Below, in pieces: positions 10,501-22,029 of a stretch of 64,000 bases of DNA (positions within the stretch are counted from its first letter, which is position 1; each line of letters opens with the position of its first letter). The position numbers were made by a program, and so were the translations under genes. The notes beneath the pieces are model-generated. The model saw only the letters and a list, made by a program, of their open reading frames with translations, was not told the origin of the DNA and did no database searches. The stretch lies in assembly GCA_021209875.1 (NCBI GenBank), contig JAGYVD010000001.1, positions 3,162,001 to 3,226,000 of the forward strand, given 5' to 3'. This DNA comes from Rosellinia necatrix (lineage: Eukaryota > Ascomycota > Sordariomycetes > Xylariales > Xylariaceae).

Positions 10501-13257
10501 AATGGGCCACCTGGGGCTCTTGTCCGTCGTGGGTGCTCCTGGTGATGAATTTGATGTGGGAACCGTCACGGGGGTTAACAGTGTTGACCGCCGAGGGCGG
10601 ACCATCTATAACAACAAAAAAGAAGGCATTTGGATTCGAGTTCGCGCCCGCCAATGCGGGATTATAGTTGAGGGTCTGTTGGTCAAACGCTGGGAGGTAT
10701 CCTGTTGGCGGCAATGTGGGAAATAAGTTCGCCAGGGGAACAGGAAGGAAAGGGTTCAGGTCCTTAGGTGTATTGCAGCACAAGACCTTTCGACGATGAT
10801 TGAATGGCTCACCGGTACATGACCACTGATCCTGGCCGTAGATATCCAGACCGACTTCGACATCAGTGGCGGAGCACTCATTGTCATCGCAGGTACCCTT
10901 GCCCACCCAATGGCAGTTTTCAAACGGATAAAGGCAGCAGAAGTTCTGATCACAGCTTGAGAAAAAGCTGATCTTCTTCCGTGTGCTAACAGAATATTGC
11001 CTGTCAGCCGGGCAATCGTCGCAATTGTCCAGCCAGCCACATTTATCGGCGTAGCCTGCCCAGGTGTTGCTCACACAACAGAACGCTTGTTGGCCCGGTC
11101 TCAAACAGCTCTTACTCCCGTGACGAGAGTGCGCGAGCGTAACCTCGCCCTCATGACACTGTCCGTGACAAGATCCGGAGCCTCTCCACTCGCATTTTTG
11201 GGGCATGGCATCTGTTGGGCATAGGATATACTTAGACTTCCCGCCACCGCAGGTGTCTGGGAACTTGCCGTTGGGCGCGATAGAATAGCCGGAAGGCGGA
11301 TTGTAGGAGTCACTACTCTCACAATCGCTTACTTTGCAAGCCTGCCCGTTCACCGAAGACCAATGGTCCCCATCAGCAACCTGTGTACGCTTGAGGTTCT
11401 CTGCAAATGACGGCAGTGGCTCGCCGATCAAGCCTTCGAGTGCAGAGAAATTTTCGTCGTCTTGGTCTACGCTCCAAATCATGACACCGCCCAGTCCAAC
11501 CTCGTTGGCCCAATCGACCTTCTGCTTGAGAGTTTTCGCGTCGTCATAGCTTATCCATTGATCCTTCTTGTCGCCATATACGATGTAATTCGCCGCAGCC
11601 TCCTCGTCATGAATAACCTTAGGTTTGTGTTCATCGATGATATCCATAATTTCGAAATATGCGAGCGTCCCCGCAGATTTTGTGCACTCGCCCGCATCTG
11701 CCGGGCCTTTGAACGCGCAACCCGGTTTGCTACATTTACTGTCCTTTAGCTGAAAGGACCGCCCGTAGAAGCCTATCCCTAGCACGATCTTTCCGGGGGG
11801 TACATCGTTCCGCCACAGCAGGTTTGCTGCCAACTTGATCTCTGTCAAGTTTGTATGGCTTTGAACGATGGAGCCAATGGGATTATGCTCATCCCACACC
11901 CCCTGAAATATGCTTAGCAGCCGTCATCGACAACTTTATCTCGAAGGTACTGACATGAAGGTCATAGGACATCATATTTGCCCAATCGGCATGTTCGAGG
12001 AGAGCAGGAACATCGAACCTTCAGGCAGTAGGGTTAGCCACAATCATTCATCGGTTAGTCATAGATTAAAATAAGCGTGAACGCGTACCATCTCAAATAC
12101 CAGTACGACGTCGGGATTGTGAATGTCAACCCGTAATTACCTCTTGCGGATGCCTGGAATGTCTTTCGAAGGGTCTCGAGGAGCTTGACGAAATTAGGAA
12201 TATCATCCTCCTCTAAGCCACCCCTATCAGGGGCCCCAGGATATTCCCAGTCAAGATCAACGCCATCAAATCCATAACGTGTCATGAATCCAACAAGATT
12301 GTCAGCAAACTTTTGACGTTTACCCGCGTCGGCGGCAATCTCGGGAAATAATGGCTGAGTTGCAGTTCCATTGTCCGAGAATGTCCACCCACCGATAGAA
12401 ATGAATATTTCCAGCTGCGCGTTGCGAGACTTCAGATTTTTGATATCAGTCGTTTGTGCAAATAGCCCAGCAGGAGTCTCGGAGTCCATTGTAGTAACTT
12501 GCAAAGTCTTTGGGTCGATACTACAGGCCGGTCAGAATAGGACCAAACACACTTCAATCTGGAATATCTTACTATGCGAATGCGAAGTTCACATGCGTCA
12601 GACCCTCCGTAGGGATGGCGCTTGGTGGGAAACCTCTGCACTCCCTTCTGTCGGACCATGCCTCGTAGTAACCTATGATTCTATTGTTCAAAACGGTGAT
12701 TCCACTCCCTCCCGCGGGGATAGGAGGATCAACAACGCAGTTGGACTGGCATCCTTCTTGACAGAACTCCGGCGTGCTGCCGCAGAATCCGAATTCACTG
12801 CAACAGACATTTAATGGACATGTCTTGCCTATCTATATGTTAGCAAATGGAGCCTTTCGTTTCACCTCGTCGACTCACCTGGAGGATCGGTAAATTGTCC
12901 GCATTCTGGTTTTGCGTCGCACTGCGAATCACAGTCGTCTCCGCAGAATGTTGGGCCGAACCCACAGACTCCCGTGTCGCCACCGAAGAATGAGCCGCAG
13001 CACGCATAGGTCTTGCACGGCGAGCCCTTTTTGCAAGAGTAATTGCCATCATCTCTTTTGACAATCCGGCTCAGGTTATTCGACGCATAAACCTCGGCCG
13101 CAATGTCAAATGACGGTTCATGACGCCTGAGAAGTATTTCAGATTGATCGGAAGAGTGTTTTTTATATGTGTGCTGAGCATAGTGGTATAAGACTATGGA
13201 GAAGGAGACTATAAGCCAGACCCTAAATACTGGCCTGAGCCTGTTGTGGAAGGCCAT
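7508..13257 (-). CDS. GH18 chitinase, killer-toxin-like (subgroup C) with two CBM18 modules
   Basis: The spliced product is 1658 aa from nine exons: 12879-13257, 12573-12828, 12089-12520, 11955-12018, 8899-11902, 8680-8838, 8117-8340, 7818-8042 and 7508-7741. A hydrophobic N-terminal segment (about 12-28) and a Kex2-like KR at 67-68 suggest secretion and processing. Two cysteine-rich chitin-binding modules follow (about 74-117 and 130-157). The GH18 catalytic domain (about 177-540) carries SIGGW (253-257) and the catalytic DGVDLDWEYP, with the general acid Glu304. Next is a second cysteine-rich region (about 565-760) and a long C-terminal part typical of subgroup C chitinases related to the Kluyveromyces zymocin alpha subunit. 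It should hydrolyse chitin outside the cell or in the wall. No LysM was seen in it. One intron is 339 bp; the others are 50-76 bp. Confidence 0.92.
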
Positions 13258-13918
13258 CCTGGAGGAAATACGGCGTTTGAATCAAGAAACACTTGAAATA
13301 TTGAACGAATATAACAGCAATAGATAGACGTCAGAGCCAAAGAGTATTTCTATTGATACTCGACTGGGCGATATGGCTCTGTACTAAAGAAAAGGTGTGT
13401 TAATAGTTGGAGAGTGCCAATAACCGACCCATGGCAACTGACCATGCGTCCGTCAGGCGTTTTTGTCGTGATCCTGTTTCCGTATTAAGACATATCTAGC
13501 CTCGCTAGAAGTGCAAAGTGTCACCCACCCTTTATTCACCTCAATTATCACCCGAATCCTTCGCCGAATTGGGCGGGCGTGGCCCGGGTTGGGGTTATAG
13601 ATGGTGTTGACAAACTGCTACGCCGCAATTTACCAGGGCGTTTACATGCCCAGTGGAGGTAACAATAACGGGGGAACAAGCTCATCGAGCTGTCCAGACC
13701 TCACCTCAACACCACAACCGACAATTTAGGATCGTCTAGCAGGGTTGATGTCTGACCACCCATCTGCAGACTCAATCACCACACCATATGAATTAGACCT
13801 GCACGCCATGTAACGTACATATCAGTTTTCATAACCTATAGGGGTGGATGTTGTTTTCATGAACTTCGCAGTCGAGCTTCGTCCGCATCAATCACGATAC
13901 GCCTTCAAGTCAGCTGCG
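13258..13918. promoter_or_regulatory. Shared bidirectional promoter, chitinase / LysM protein
   Basis: The 661 bp between the two divergent start codons must hold both promoters. No insertion or coding frame lies in it. Co-regulation is an inference from the arrangement and from described LysM-chitinase pairs in other Sordariomycetes; no specific transcription-factor site is claimed. Confidence 0.6.
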
Positions 13919-16017
13919 ATGGCTTCACAAATTTCCATCCTCCTCTGTATGATCATTTCTCTGTCCCTTGGTAGAGTAGCCGGGCAAATATTTGTTGGCA
14001 GCAACCGCTCAGAGACTGAGTTTCCGTACTCGATACTACCGCCAGATGGTCTGTCGGATAACTGCAAGTAAGAACCCTTAGCTTCAGCGGCATGATTATC
14101 ACAAGTCTAAAGAGCCTCCTTAGCTTGACATTTGCCTCCGAGGTTACTTGCGACGTGAACCTTCTGGCCATTGCTTCGGGGGGATATTTCCCAACTAGCG
14201 ATGATTTAACTAGTCTTTGTAATACGGACTGTCTTCGGTCTCTCTCGTCCATTCGAAGCAGTCAGGAACAAGCATGTAGCGGGGATGTAATGGACATCTC
14301 AGGCTTCTCCTACAAGGTGACATCCATGATAGACAACTTGTTGTGGGCGTATAACTTCACCTGCCGGCGCAATCCCACGACGGGGGAGCTCTGTGCGCCT
14401 ATTTTCGATGCCTGGGCAAACGGGAATGCGTCTGAAGATTCTTGCACTGATTGTGTCCTCGGGGTCTATCAGATACAGCTGAGCAATTTCATGGGATATG
14501 ATGACGATCTTGCATCGACGTTCGCTTCCCTAACGTCGTCTTGCCAGGCTACGGGGTACCCTTTGACATCCCCGGCGCCAAATTGGGTCACGACAACGAC
14601 ATCATCTACGACACCATCGCCTACAGCTTCGAAACCCTGTGCAAGCACTTACACCGTGCAGGATGGGGATGACTGCCATTCGATCAGCCAGGAGTTAGGC
14701 GTTTCGACAAACGAAATGCTATATCTCAATACCCTGCAAGCCGGATGCGCAGATTTCCCGGGAGCAGGCTCTTCACTATGTATGCCGCATCCCTGCGATG
14801 TCTATACCGTGCAGCCTAATGACACTTGCTATGGTATTGTTGAATCACATGACTACTCGTTCACCATCTCGCAGTTAGTAGCATGGAATATCGACATCAG
14901 CAGGGGCTGTGACAATCTAGAACTCCTAGTAGGCGATCAGATCTGCGTGAGTTATCCGGGCGATGTGCCTGAGGCCACCGCCACCGTGCCTGCGTCCACT
15001 TCTACAATTGCACCGATCCCGACAGACGTCGTCGAGGGGACGAACACACGATGTAGCAAGTACTATCGAGTACGGGCGGGCGACACCTGCGAGGCCGTGA
15101 CGCAGATAGCCGGGATTTCCCTGCTCGACTTCTACTTCCTCAACCCCGAGGTGAACAGCACCACATGCGGCAACCTGTTCCTGGGCTACAGCTATTGCGT
15201 CCAGGCCGTCGGCGACATTGCCACCTATCCCGGATACGGAGGCTCGCCAACCAACCCCTGTGTCGGCGGTACGACGGTGGCGCCCTCCAGCTGCTATGCG
15301 ACAACGTATGCGACCGGGGAGCCGTGGACATTTCCGGCAGTGAATACCACTGATGCTGGTACGACGAGTGACTTTTCAACGCTGCCAGTCGAAACCATCC
15401 AGCCATTCCCAACCGCAGCCCCGGCGAATCCTACCCCGGAGCCGCATCAGAGCGGCATGGTGACCGGCTGCAAAAGATTCTATTACGTCGTCGGTATGTC
15501 CAGATGCTCGGATCGTTCATATATATAGTGACAACTCGCTAATCGCGCCATCTAGCGAACGACGGCTGTCAAGACATCGCAACCCGCTGGGGAATCTCGC
15601 TGAGCAACCTCTACGCCTGGAACCCCGACCTCCATACAGACTGCACCGGGTTGTAAGATAGTCGCAATAGCCCCAGGGTAGACGCTCGGCTATGACCACT
15701 AACACATTCCCAGGCTTCTCGACACCTATATCTGTGTCGGCCTCGACACCGGCGGTGGCTCCTCCACGTCGTCGCCGACGGCCACTCCGACACCGACCCC
15801 GCCGGGGCCAGTGCAGAACAATATTGCGGCGGACTGTAACAAGTGGATTTTACAGAAAGACGGGGTGTATTGCTATGACATGGCTGCCAGTGCCGGCATC
15901 TCGCTCCAGTGCTTGTATCAGCTCAATCCCGACCTGAACACTCCTGCGGGCGAGTGCGTAGGATTATGGGCAGGCTATGCGTATTGTATCGGAACCGCGT
16001 CCAACACTTGCAGCTAA
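13919..16017 (+). CDS. Secreted protein with five LysM domains
   Basis: The spliced product is 639 aa from exons 13919-14067, 14124-15493, 15556-15652 and 15714-16017 (introns 56, 62 and 61 bp). The start was chosen at MASQISILLC because it gives a clean signal peptide of about 22 residues; an upstream in-frame ATG at 13844 would bury it. Five LysM repeats are visible: YTVQDGDDCHSISQ (about 226-270), YTVQPNDTCYGIVE (276-325), YRVRAGDTCEAVTQ (363-409), YYVVANDGCQDIAT (about 503-550), and a more diverged WILQKDGVYCYDMA near the C-terminus. Ser/Thr/Pro linkers separate them. The N-terminal 160 residues are cysteine-containing and of unknown role. LysM binds chitin or other GlcNAc polymers. The protein could be a cell-wall component, a chitinase modulator or an effector; the divergent chitinase favours a joint chitin role. 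Confidence 0.9.
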
Positions 16018-16315
16018 AAGACGCAATGATCGGGCTTCCTTATTCTTAGCAGAATTACAAGATGTTACCTAGGTAGGTATCGGTGGCTCGGTAGTGTAGG
16101 TACCTAAGATTCAAAACACGTTCATTAAAATTTTGATGAGTAAAAAGTCAATCATCTCTCATGTACATACATAGCTTGACATGACTAGGTATCATTGACA
16201 CATTCACATTCATTAGCCATTAGTTTATACGCAACTCTGTATTCATGTAGTGGTGACCTAGGGTAGTGGGGCCAAGAGGTACCTAGTGTAAGAGGTTCTT
16301 ATATAAGTTGTATGC
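16018..16315. other. Short gap between LysM gene and LTR element
   Basis: This holds the LysM gene's 3' region. It contains TAGGTA/TACCTA motifs near 16068-16110 and 16250-16290. It has ordinary composition up to the retroelement boundary, so the AT-rich decay starts inside the element. No gene seen. Confidence 0.5.
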
Positions 16316-16320
16316 CATGC
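16316..16320. repeat. Target-site duplication, left copy
   Basis: CATGC directly precedes the first TG of the element and is repeated immediately after its final CA at 21720-21724. This marks an integrase-type insertion with a 5-bp duplication. Confidence 0.8.
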
Positions 16321-16452
16321 TGTGGCGCCTTCCCCACATATTGGACCTACTAGGGGATATATCACTTAGTATATAGTAATCATCTAGTACACAGTCCTTT
16401 AAAATATTTACAACTATAATATAATTTATTAAATTAATTATTAGTTGCTATA
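16321..16452. repeat. Left LTR, 132 bp
   Basis: It starts TGTGGC and ends in the mutated form GCTATA (GCCACA in the right copy). There are 22 differences to the right LTR, all transitions, no indels. The inward-facing half is the more AT-shifted. Confidence 0.85.
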
Positions 16453-18289
16453 AATTAATAACTAGCGCTTTATTTTAATATTGCTTACTAAATTTTTGTT
16501 TTTTTTTTTTTGCTTTTTTATTAAAGATTTTATTAAAAACAAGCTAACTAATTTATATTAAAACATTTTTTTTTATGTTTTTTTTAAAGTTATATAAGCT
16601 TAATAACAGCTAAATATATGTTTTTAGCCTGTTAATTTTTCTGATTTTTTAATATAAATTATTTATATATAATAATAGTTATTAAAGCAAATATTAAATT
16701 AATTAAATATTTAATAAAAACGATATTTAAGTTAAAATTAAGCTTAAAAATAGTTATTTATTAAATTAAATAATATTAAAACAATAATTTAATATTTTTT
16801 TAAACATTAGAAAATAATATATAATATATATCTGCTATTTAAAAAACTATAAAAGTTATTCTAATTAATAAAAAATTATTTTAATTAATAAAGAATTTAT
16901 TTTAATATAAATAAAAACAGTTGTTTTTTTTATATATTTATAGCAGCAGGTATTTTTTTTTGCTTTTATAACAGTTAAACTTAATTAAATAATTATTTTA
17001 ATTTTATTTATTTAATTATATTATAATTTATTTTAAATATTTTATAATAATAAAACAGTATAAATAATAAAAATATTTTTATTACAATTTTTAAACTATA
17101 TATTATTTTTAATTCTAACATGTCTGCTAGTCTATATATTTTTAAAAATATATATTAACATTTTTTTAAAAAAAAAAAAAAATTTTTTAAGCCTAGAAAA
17201 CTCTGGCTTTAAATTTAATATAAAAAACCTTTTTATAGCAGAAAATATATAATGTTTACTGCAGAACGTAATAACAGCATAAATTATATAATATATATAA
17301 AATATAGCAACATTTTTTGCGGCATAAATTTAAAATATAATATAATTGCTGGCGGCTACGCAGAAAACTAGGTTTTTTTTTAGATCTTAAAAAGTAGGCT
17401 ATTTTAATTTTTTAATAAAAACTCTATTAAAGCAGGACTAATTATAAATAAAAAATAATAAAATATATAAACGTTTTTATATTTATAAATAAATTAAAAC
17501 ATTTAATAATATATTATTAAAAATTTAAAATATAAACTGTTTAAACTTAATATTTATAAATATTATTAACAGCGGATAAAAATATTATATAAACAGCTTT
17601 AATTAACGATATATATAATAAATTAATTAAAAAATTTAAGCTTTTATAATCAACAGCAATAAATAAGCTGTAATTTTATTAATTTACTTTAGATAATATT
17701 AATAAAAATAAAATATATTAGGCTTTATATAACGTATAATATAAAACATTAAAAGTTATAACTAAAATAAAATAAACTAATTAAAAGCAATATTTAAAAC
17801 GTTTAATAAAAATATTTAATTATAACTATAAATATTTATAAAAATAATTATATTAAACGATTTTTTATAAAAATATATTTTTATAAAAAGTATTAAAAAA
17901 CTTGCTAAAAATAAATTAATTTAGCTTTTATAACAAAATAACTTATATTTTTTTATATTTATTATTTTTTATTTAAATAAAGCTAATAATTTTTAATATA
18001 TTTTATATAAACATAGTAATTATTATAAAAATTATCAAGGTTTTTTTTTAAAATACCCGCCTAAATATTAAAATTAATTTTAAAACTAATTTTTATAACA
18101 GCTATATATACTGTTTTTATATAATAATAATGCTTATTTTAAGCTTTAAAAAAATAATGCTTTAATTATATCTTTTAAGCACCAGCTAAAGCTACTTCTA
18201 CTTAAAATAAATTTTCTTAGATTTAATTAGCATAATAAACAAGCTTAACAGCTATAACTAAAAACGTATTATAATAAAGAATTTTTATC

Positions 18290-18590
18290 TGCAGCGGAAA
18301 AATCGCTAGATTAATAAACAGAGTTATACGAGTCCAGCCAGCAAAAAGAAAAACAAGCATGGGACTTCGGCCACAAAGACTTCACACGTAAGGATGAGTT
18401 TCTGCAACCCTCTGTTAAAGACAACGAGGACACACACTTTGCAACAGCATTCCATAGGTCGGCGGCCCCTACATACTGCCTGCCGAACATACCCCCTCTA
18501 ACAAGACTCGAAGGAAGTGGTTGAGAACACTTTTACCAATCTTTAAAACGGGGAACATCCTAAGATATACCGCACAAAAAAACAAGTTTT
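18290..18590. other. Unmutated island inside the LTR element
   Basis: About 300 bp of balanced base composition interrupt the AT-rich interior, with sharp edges on both sides. A plus-strand frame (18318-18524, 68 codons, for example WDFGHKDFTRKDEF) is open, preceded by two TAA codons that could be mutated CAA. The opposite strand is also open over much of the island. I recognise neither product. It may be a captured or late-inserted single-copy fragment that RIP did not detect as repeated. Confidence 0.6.
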
Positions 18591-21587
18591 ATTTTTTTTC
18601 TTAGTTTTTATTATTTAGAAAATAATAATATAACTAACAAGGCCTTTAAAAAGAAAAAAGCGCATAATTGTAAATATCTGCCTAAAAAACAAGATTTTTT
18701 TATAAAACGTATATTCTATAAGAACATAAAAAGAAATACTAAAGCATGTAGCAGGTAAAGCTTATTAGATTATTTTAAACGTTATTATATTTTATTATTA
18801 ATAGCGTATATATTTAGATTTTTAATAGTTGTTTATTATTATTATATATAAAAATTAATATATTTTTAATTATATAGTTATAAGTTATAAAAATAATAAC
18901 ATATATGTTTAATAATAAATAAATTTTATATTTTAAGATTTAATAGCGCGATATTATTATAATAATATAGTAGTAACTTTATATATTATAAAATAATATA
19001 TTTAAATTTTTAAATAAATATTTAAAATATTTAAAAACTATAATATTAATATCGGTTTATTAAAAGCTATGTTAGTTTTTTAATATAATAGTTTTTAGTT
19101 GATTAGTCGACTTGTTTAAAATAACTATAACTATAAAAAAACTAAAAGCTATTTAATGATTTAAATTTTTAAAAATATTATAAAACTTGGAAATATTTAT
19201 TAAGCTTACTATATAGTTATAAAATTCTGTTTTTTATTTTAAAATCTTAATTAAACTTTTATAAAACTATAAAACAAAATTATTTAAAAAAGCTAAATTA
19301 AGTAATAAAAGCTAGTTTAAATATACGTGTAAAATATAAGCTATATTAATAATATTTATTTATTTTATAACAGCAGAGAAAAACGTTTTTATATAAATAA
19401 AGAATTTTTTATTATAAAATATAACGTTAATATTTTATTTATTTATAAAACAACTGTTTATAAACTTTAACGTTTTTATTAATAATATTAAAATAGAAGT
19501 TTATTATATTAAAAAAAACATATTTGTAAAAATTATTAAAAACAGAATAATAATTTACCTGCCGTGTTATATAATTAAAACGATCGTTTTTTTTTTTAAA
19601 CCGCTTATTAAGTTAAAATATAACTATTAGTTTATAAAAATAAAGCTATGCGTTTTTGTTTAAGTATTAAAAAAAGCTAAATAATAGCTAAATATAGCAA
19701 AATAAATACTTATTATTTTTATAAACTATAAAAAATATTAAGCTTATATAATAAAAATATAAATATAGTAAACTTTATAATAATAAACAATTTTAACTAT
19801 AAAATTATATATATATTAAAATTTATTAGCTAATTTAAACTGCAGGTATTATATAAGCCAGGAAAAATATATATTGTTTTAAATATTTTTAATAAGTTGC
19901 TGCAGAAATTTTAATTTTTAAACTTTTATTTAAACGATCTTAATAAACTTAATAAGTTATTAAACTATAGAAAAAAATATTAAGCAGCATATTAAACTTA
20001 TTAAATAATATATAAAGTTAATATTTTATTTAAAAATATATAGTTATTTTTTAGTATAAATAGATTTTAAATTTAGGATATAATTATAACGCGGCTATTT
20101 AAAAAATTTATATTTTAAGCGTATATTAAATATAATAAAACGTAAAAAACGTATAATTTTAAATAACAGGACTAATATATTATTTTATATTTAAAAAAAA
20201 CTTTTATAGTTTAAATCTAGCACAACAGTAAATAGATTTTATATTTTAAAATTTTGCGTACTAAAACTATAAAATGCTTTTTATAGCTTTAATTATATTA
20301 GTTATAAAAAATTAATATATTTAATATAAACTTTTATATATATAAAAGTTTTAAAAATTTAAAAATATATAAATATATGTCTGAAATATAGAATTTTATA
20401 ACTTTGATATTATAAGCTGTACAGAAGTTTATAGTTAATTTTTTTTTTTTTTATGTTTATATTATTAAATAATTATTAATTTTTATTTGTTTTATTTATA
20501 TTTAAAAACAGATATAACGTAATTATAATAATAATATATAAACTTATTAAATAATTTTAATTAATCTTAAGCAGTAAAATTAAACAGCAGTATAATAAAA
20601 ACAAGCTTTTATTTTTAAATTATTTTTTGTTAGCTAGGAAATTCTATATATTATTATATTAAATAAAAACTTAAAATTTTTTCTAACTTTTAACAAGTAG
20701 TAAAAAATATATTAAAAATAAAGCTTTTATATACTACAGCTTATTATTTATAAGTAGACAAATAGTCTAAAATTATAATATAAATAATATAATTAGTACT
20801 ATAATATTACGTGTATATATTTAATAATTTAGCAGATTAAAAATAAATATTGCTACGCTTATAATTTAAATATAATAACAGCAAATATTTTATAATAAGA
20901 TTTAGCTTTAATAAATTAATATTTAGTTTTATATTAACTAATATTATTAATGTTTTTATATAGCTTTAAAAATAAAACATAAAATAATAAAAAATAACAG
21001 AACTATATAGTTATTAACAGCTTATATATAAGCTGCAGATATAATAGTTTTAGTATTAATAATTATAAAATATTATTATAATTAATAATATTAATTTATA
21101 TATTTTAATATTAAAAACAAAGTTTTATTATATTTATATAAAAACTATAAAATTAATATAAATATAAGCAATAAAATAGCTTAATAATACGTAGGCTTTT
21201 TTATGTTATTAAATATATAAATATATTAATATATAGATTTAATTTTAATTAATATAATGTTTAAATTTATAACATTATTTTAATAAATTATTTAAAACTT
21301 TGCTTAAAAATTTATATAGTTAAAACTTGTTTTTATTAGCTTAATTTATATAAAAACTATTTATAAAAACAAATATTAAAAATTAAAATATTAAATAAAA
21401 AAATATAATATTTAATTAAATATAAAAACTAAAATATAAATTTAATAAATAGTTAACTAAAAATAATTAGAAGCGGACGCTATATTAATTAAAAAATTTA
21501 CGGAAAGAAAAACAGAATAAGTACATAAAAAAAAAAAAACAGAAAAGCCGCAAGAACGCAGCATTTTTTTTTTTGTTTAAAGCAGAT

Positions 21588-21719
21588 TATAGCGCCTTTT
21601 CTATATATTAGACCTACTAGGGGATGTATTACTTAGTATACAGTAATCATCTAGTACACAGTCCTCCAAAATATTTACAACTACAATATAATCCATCAGA
21701 TCAGTCATTAGTTGCCACA
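21588..21719. repeat. Right LTR, 132 bp
   Basis: It begins in the mutated form TATAGC and ends with the intact GCCACA. It aligns without gaps to the left LTR. Here the outer half is the better preserved. Confidence 0.85.
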
Positions 21720-21724
21720 CATGC
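21720..21724. repeat. Target-site duplication, right copy
   Basis: CATGC immediately after the terminal CA matches the five bases before the left LTR. Confidence 0.8.
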
Positions 21725-22029
21725 CATAGGAGTATATTTAGTTGCTGTACATACACACCTAACTACCTAATATTAGGTAAGTGCTAACAACAGCACAGTG
21801 GGGCAAATACTTAAAACCCCACCGGTTTTGTTTACCTGTGCGCGACATGAGCACGCGACGTGAGATACCGAGCCAATTCTCTCAAACCCAGCTGTATTTC
21901 GTACCACGCACTGCCTATCACTACGGACTTCGTAGGCGGGATCACCGCCTATCAATATTCCTCTTGTCTATCAACTTGGTTTTTATTCGACACACTATCG
22001 ATTATTCTTCAACGCACTAGCCCCGATCG
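21725..22029. other. Gap between LTR element and CSM1
   Basis: This is the CSM1 promoter region, of ordinary composition, with one TACCTAATATTAGGTA-like palindrome near 21763. Short frames here are unsupported. Confidence 0.5.

Larger units (their letters stand above)
16321..21719. mobile_element. RIP-degraded LTR retrotransposon (5399 bp)
   Basis: The element is bounded by 132-bp direct repeats, begins TGTGGC, ends GCCACA (perfect 6-bp inverted termini) and is flanked by CATGC duplications. The two repeats align without gaps and differ only by C/T and G/A transitions, the expected outcome of RIP. The interior is extremely AT-rich with TpA abundant and stops in every frame, so gag-pol order, superfamily and orientation cannot be read. 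A purine-rich run near 21527-21547 could be a polypurine tract. The outer ends of both LTRs are less mutated than the parts facing inward. A central island (about 18290-18590) has escaped. The element is non-autonomous now and probably heterochromatic. Confidence 0.88.

Noticed and set aside
16453..21587. Attempt to read gag-pol or other element proteins in the AT-rich interior
   Set aside because: Stops occur in all frames at high density. Any reconstruction would be guesswork, so superfamily and strand are left open.
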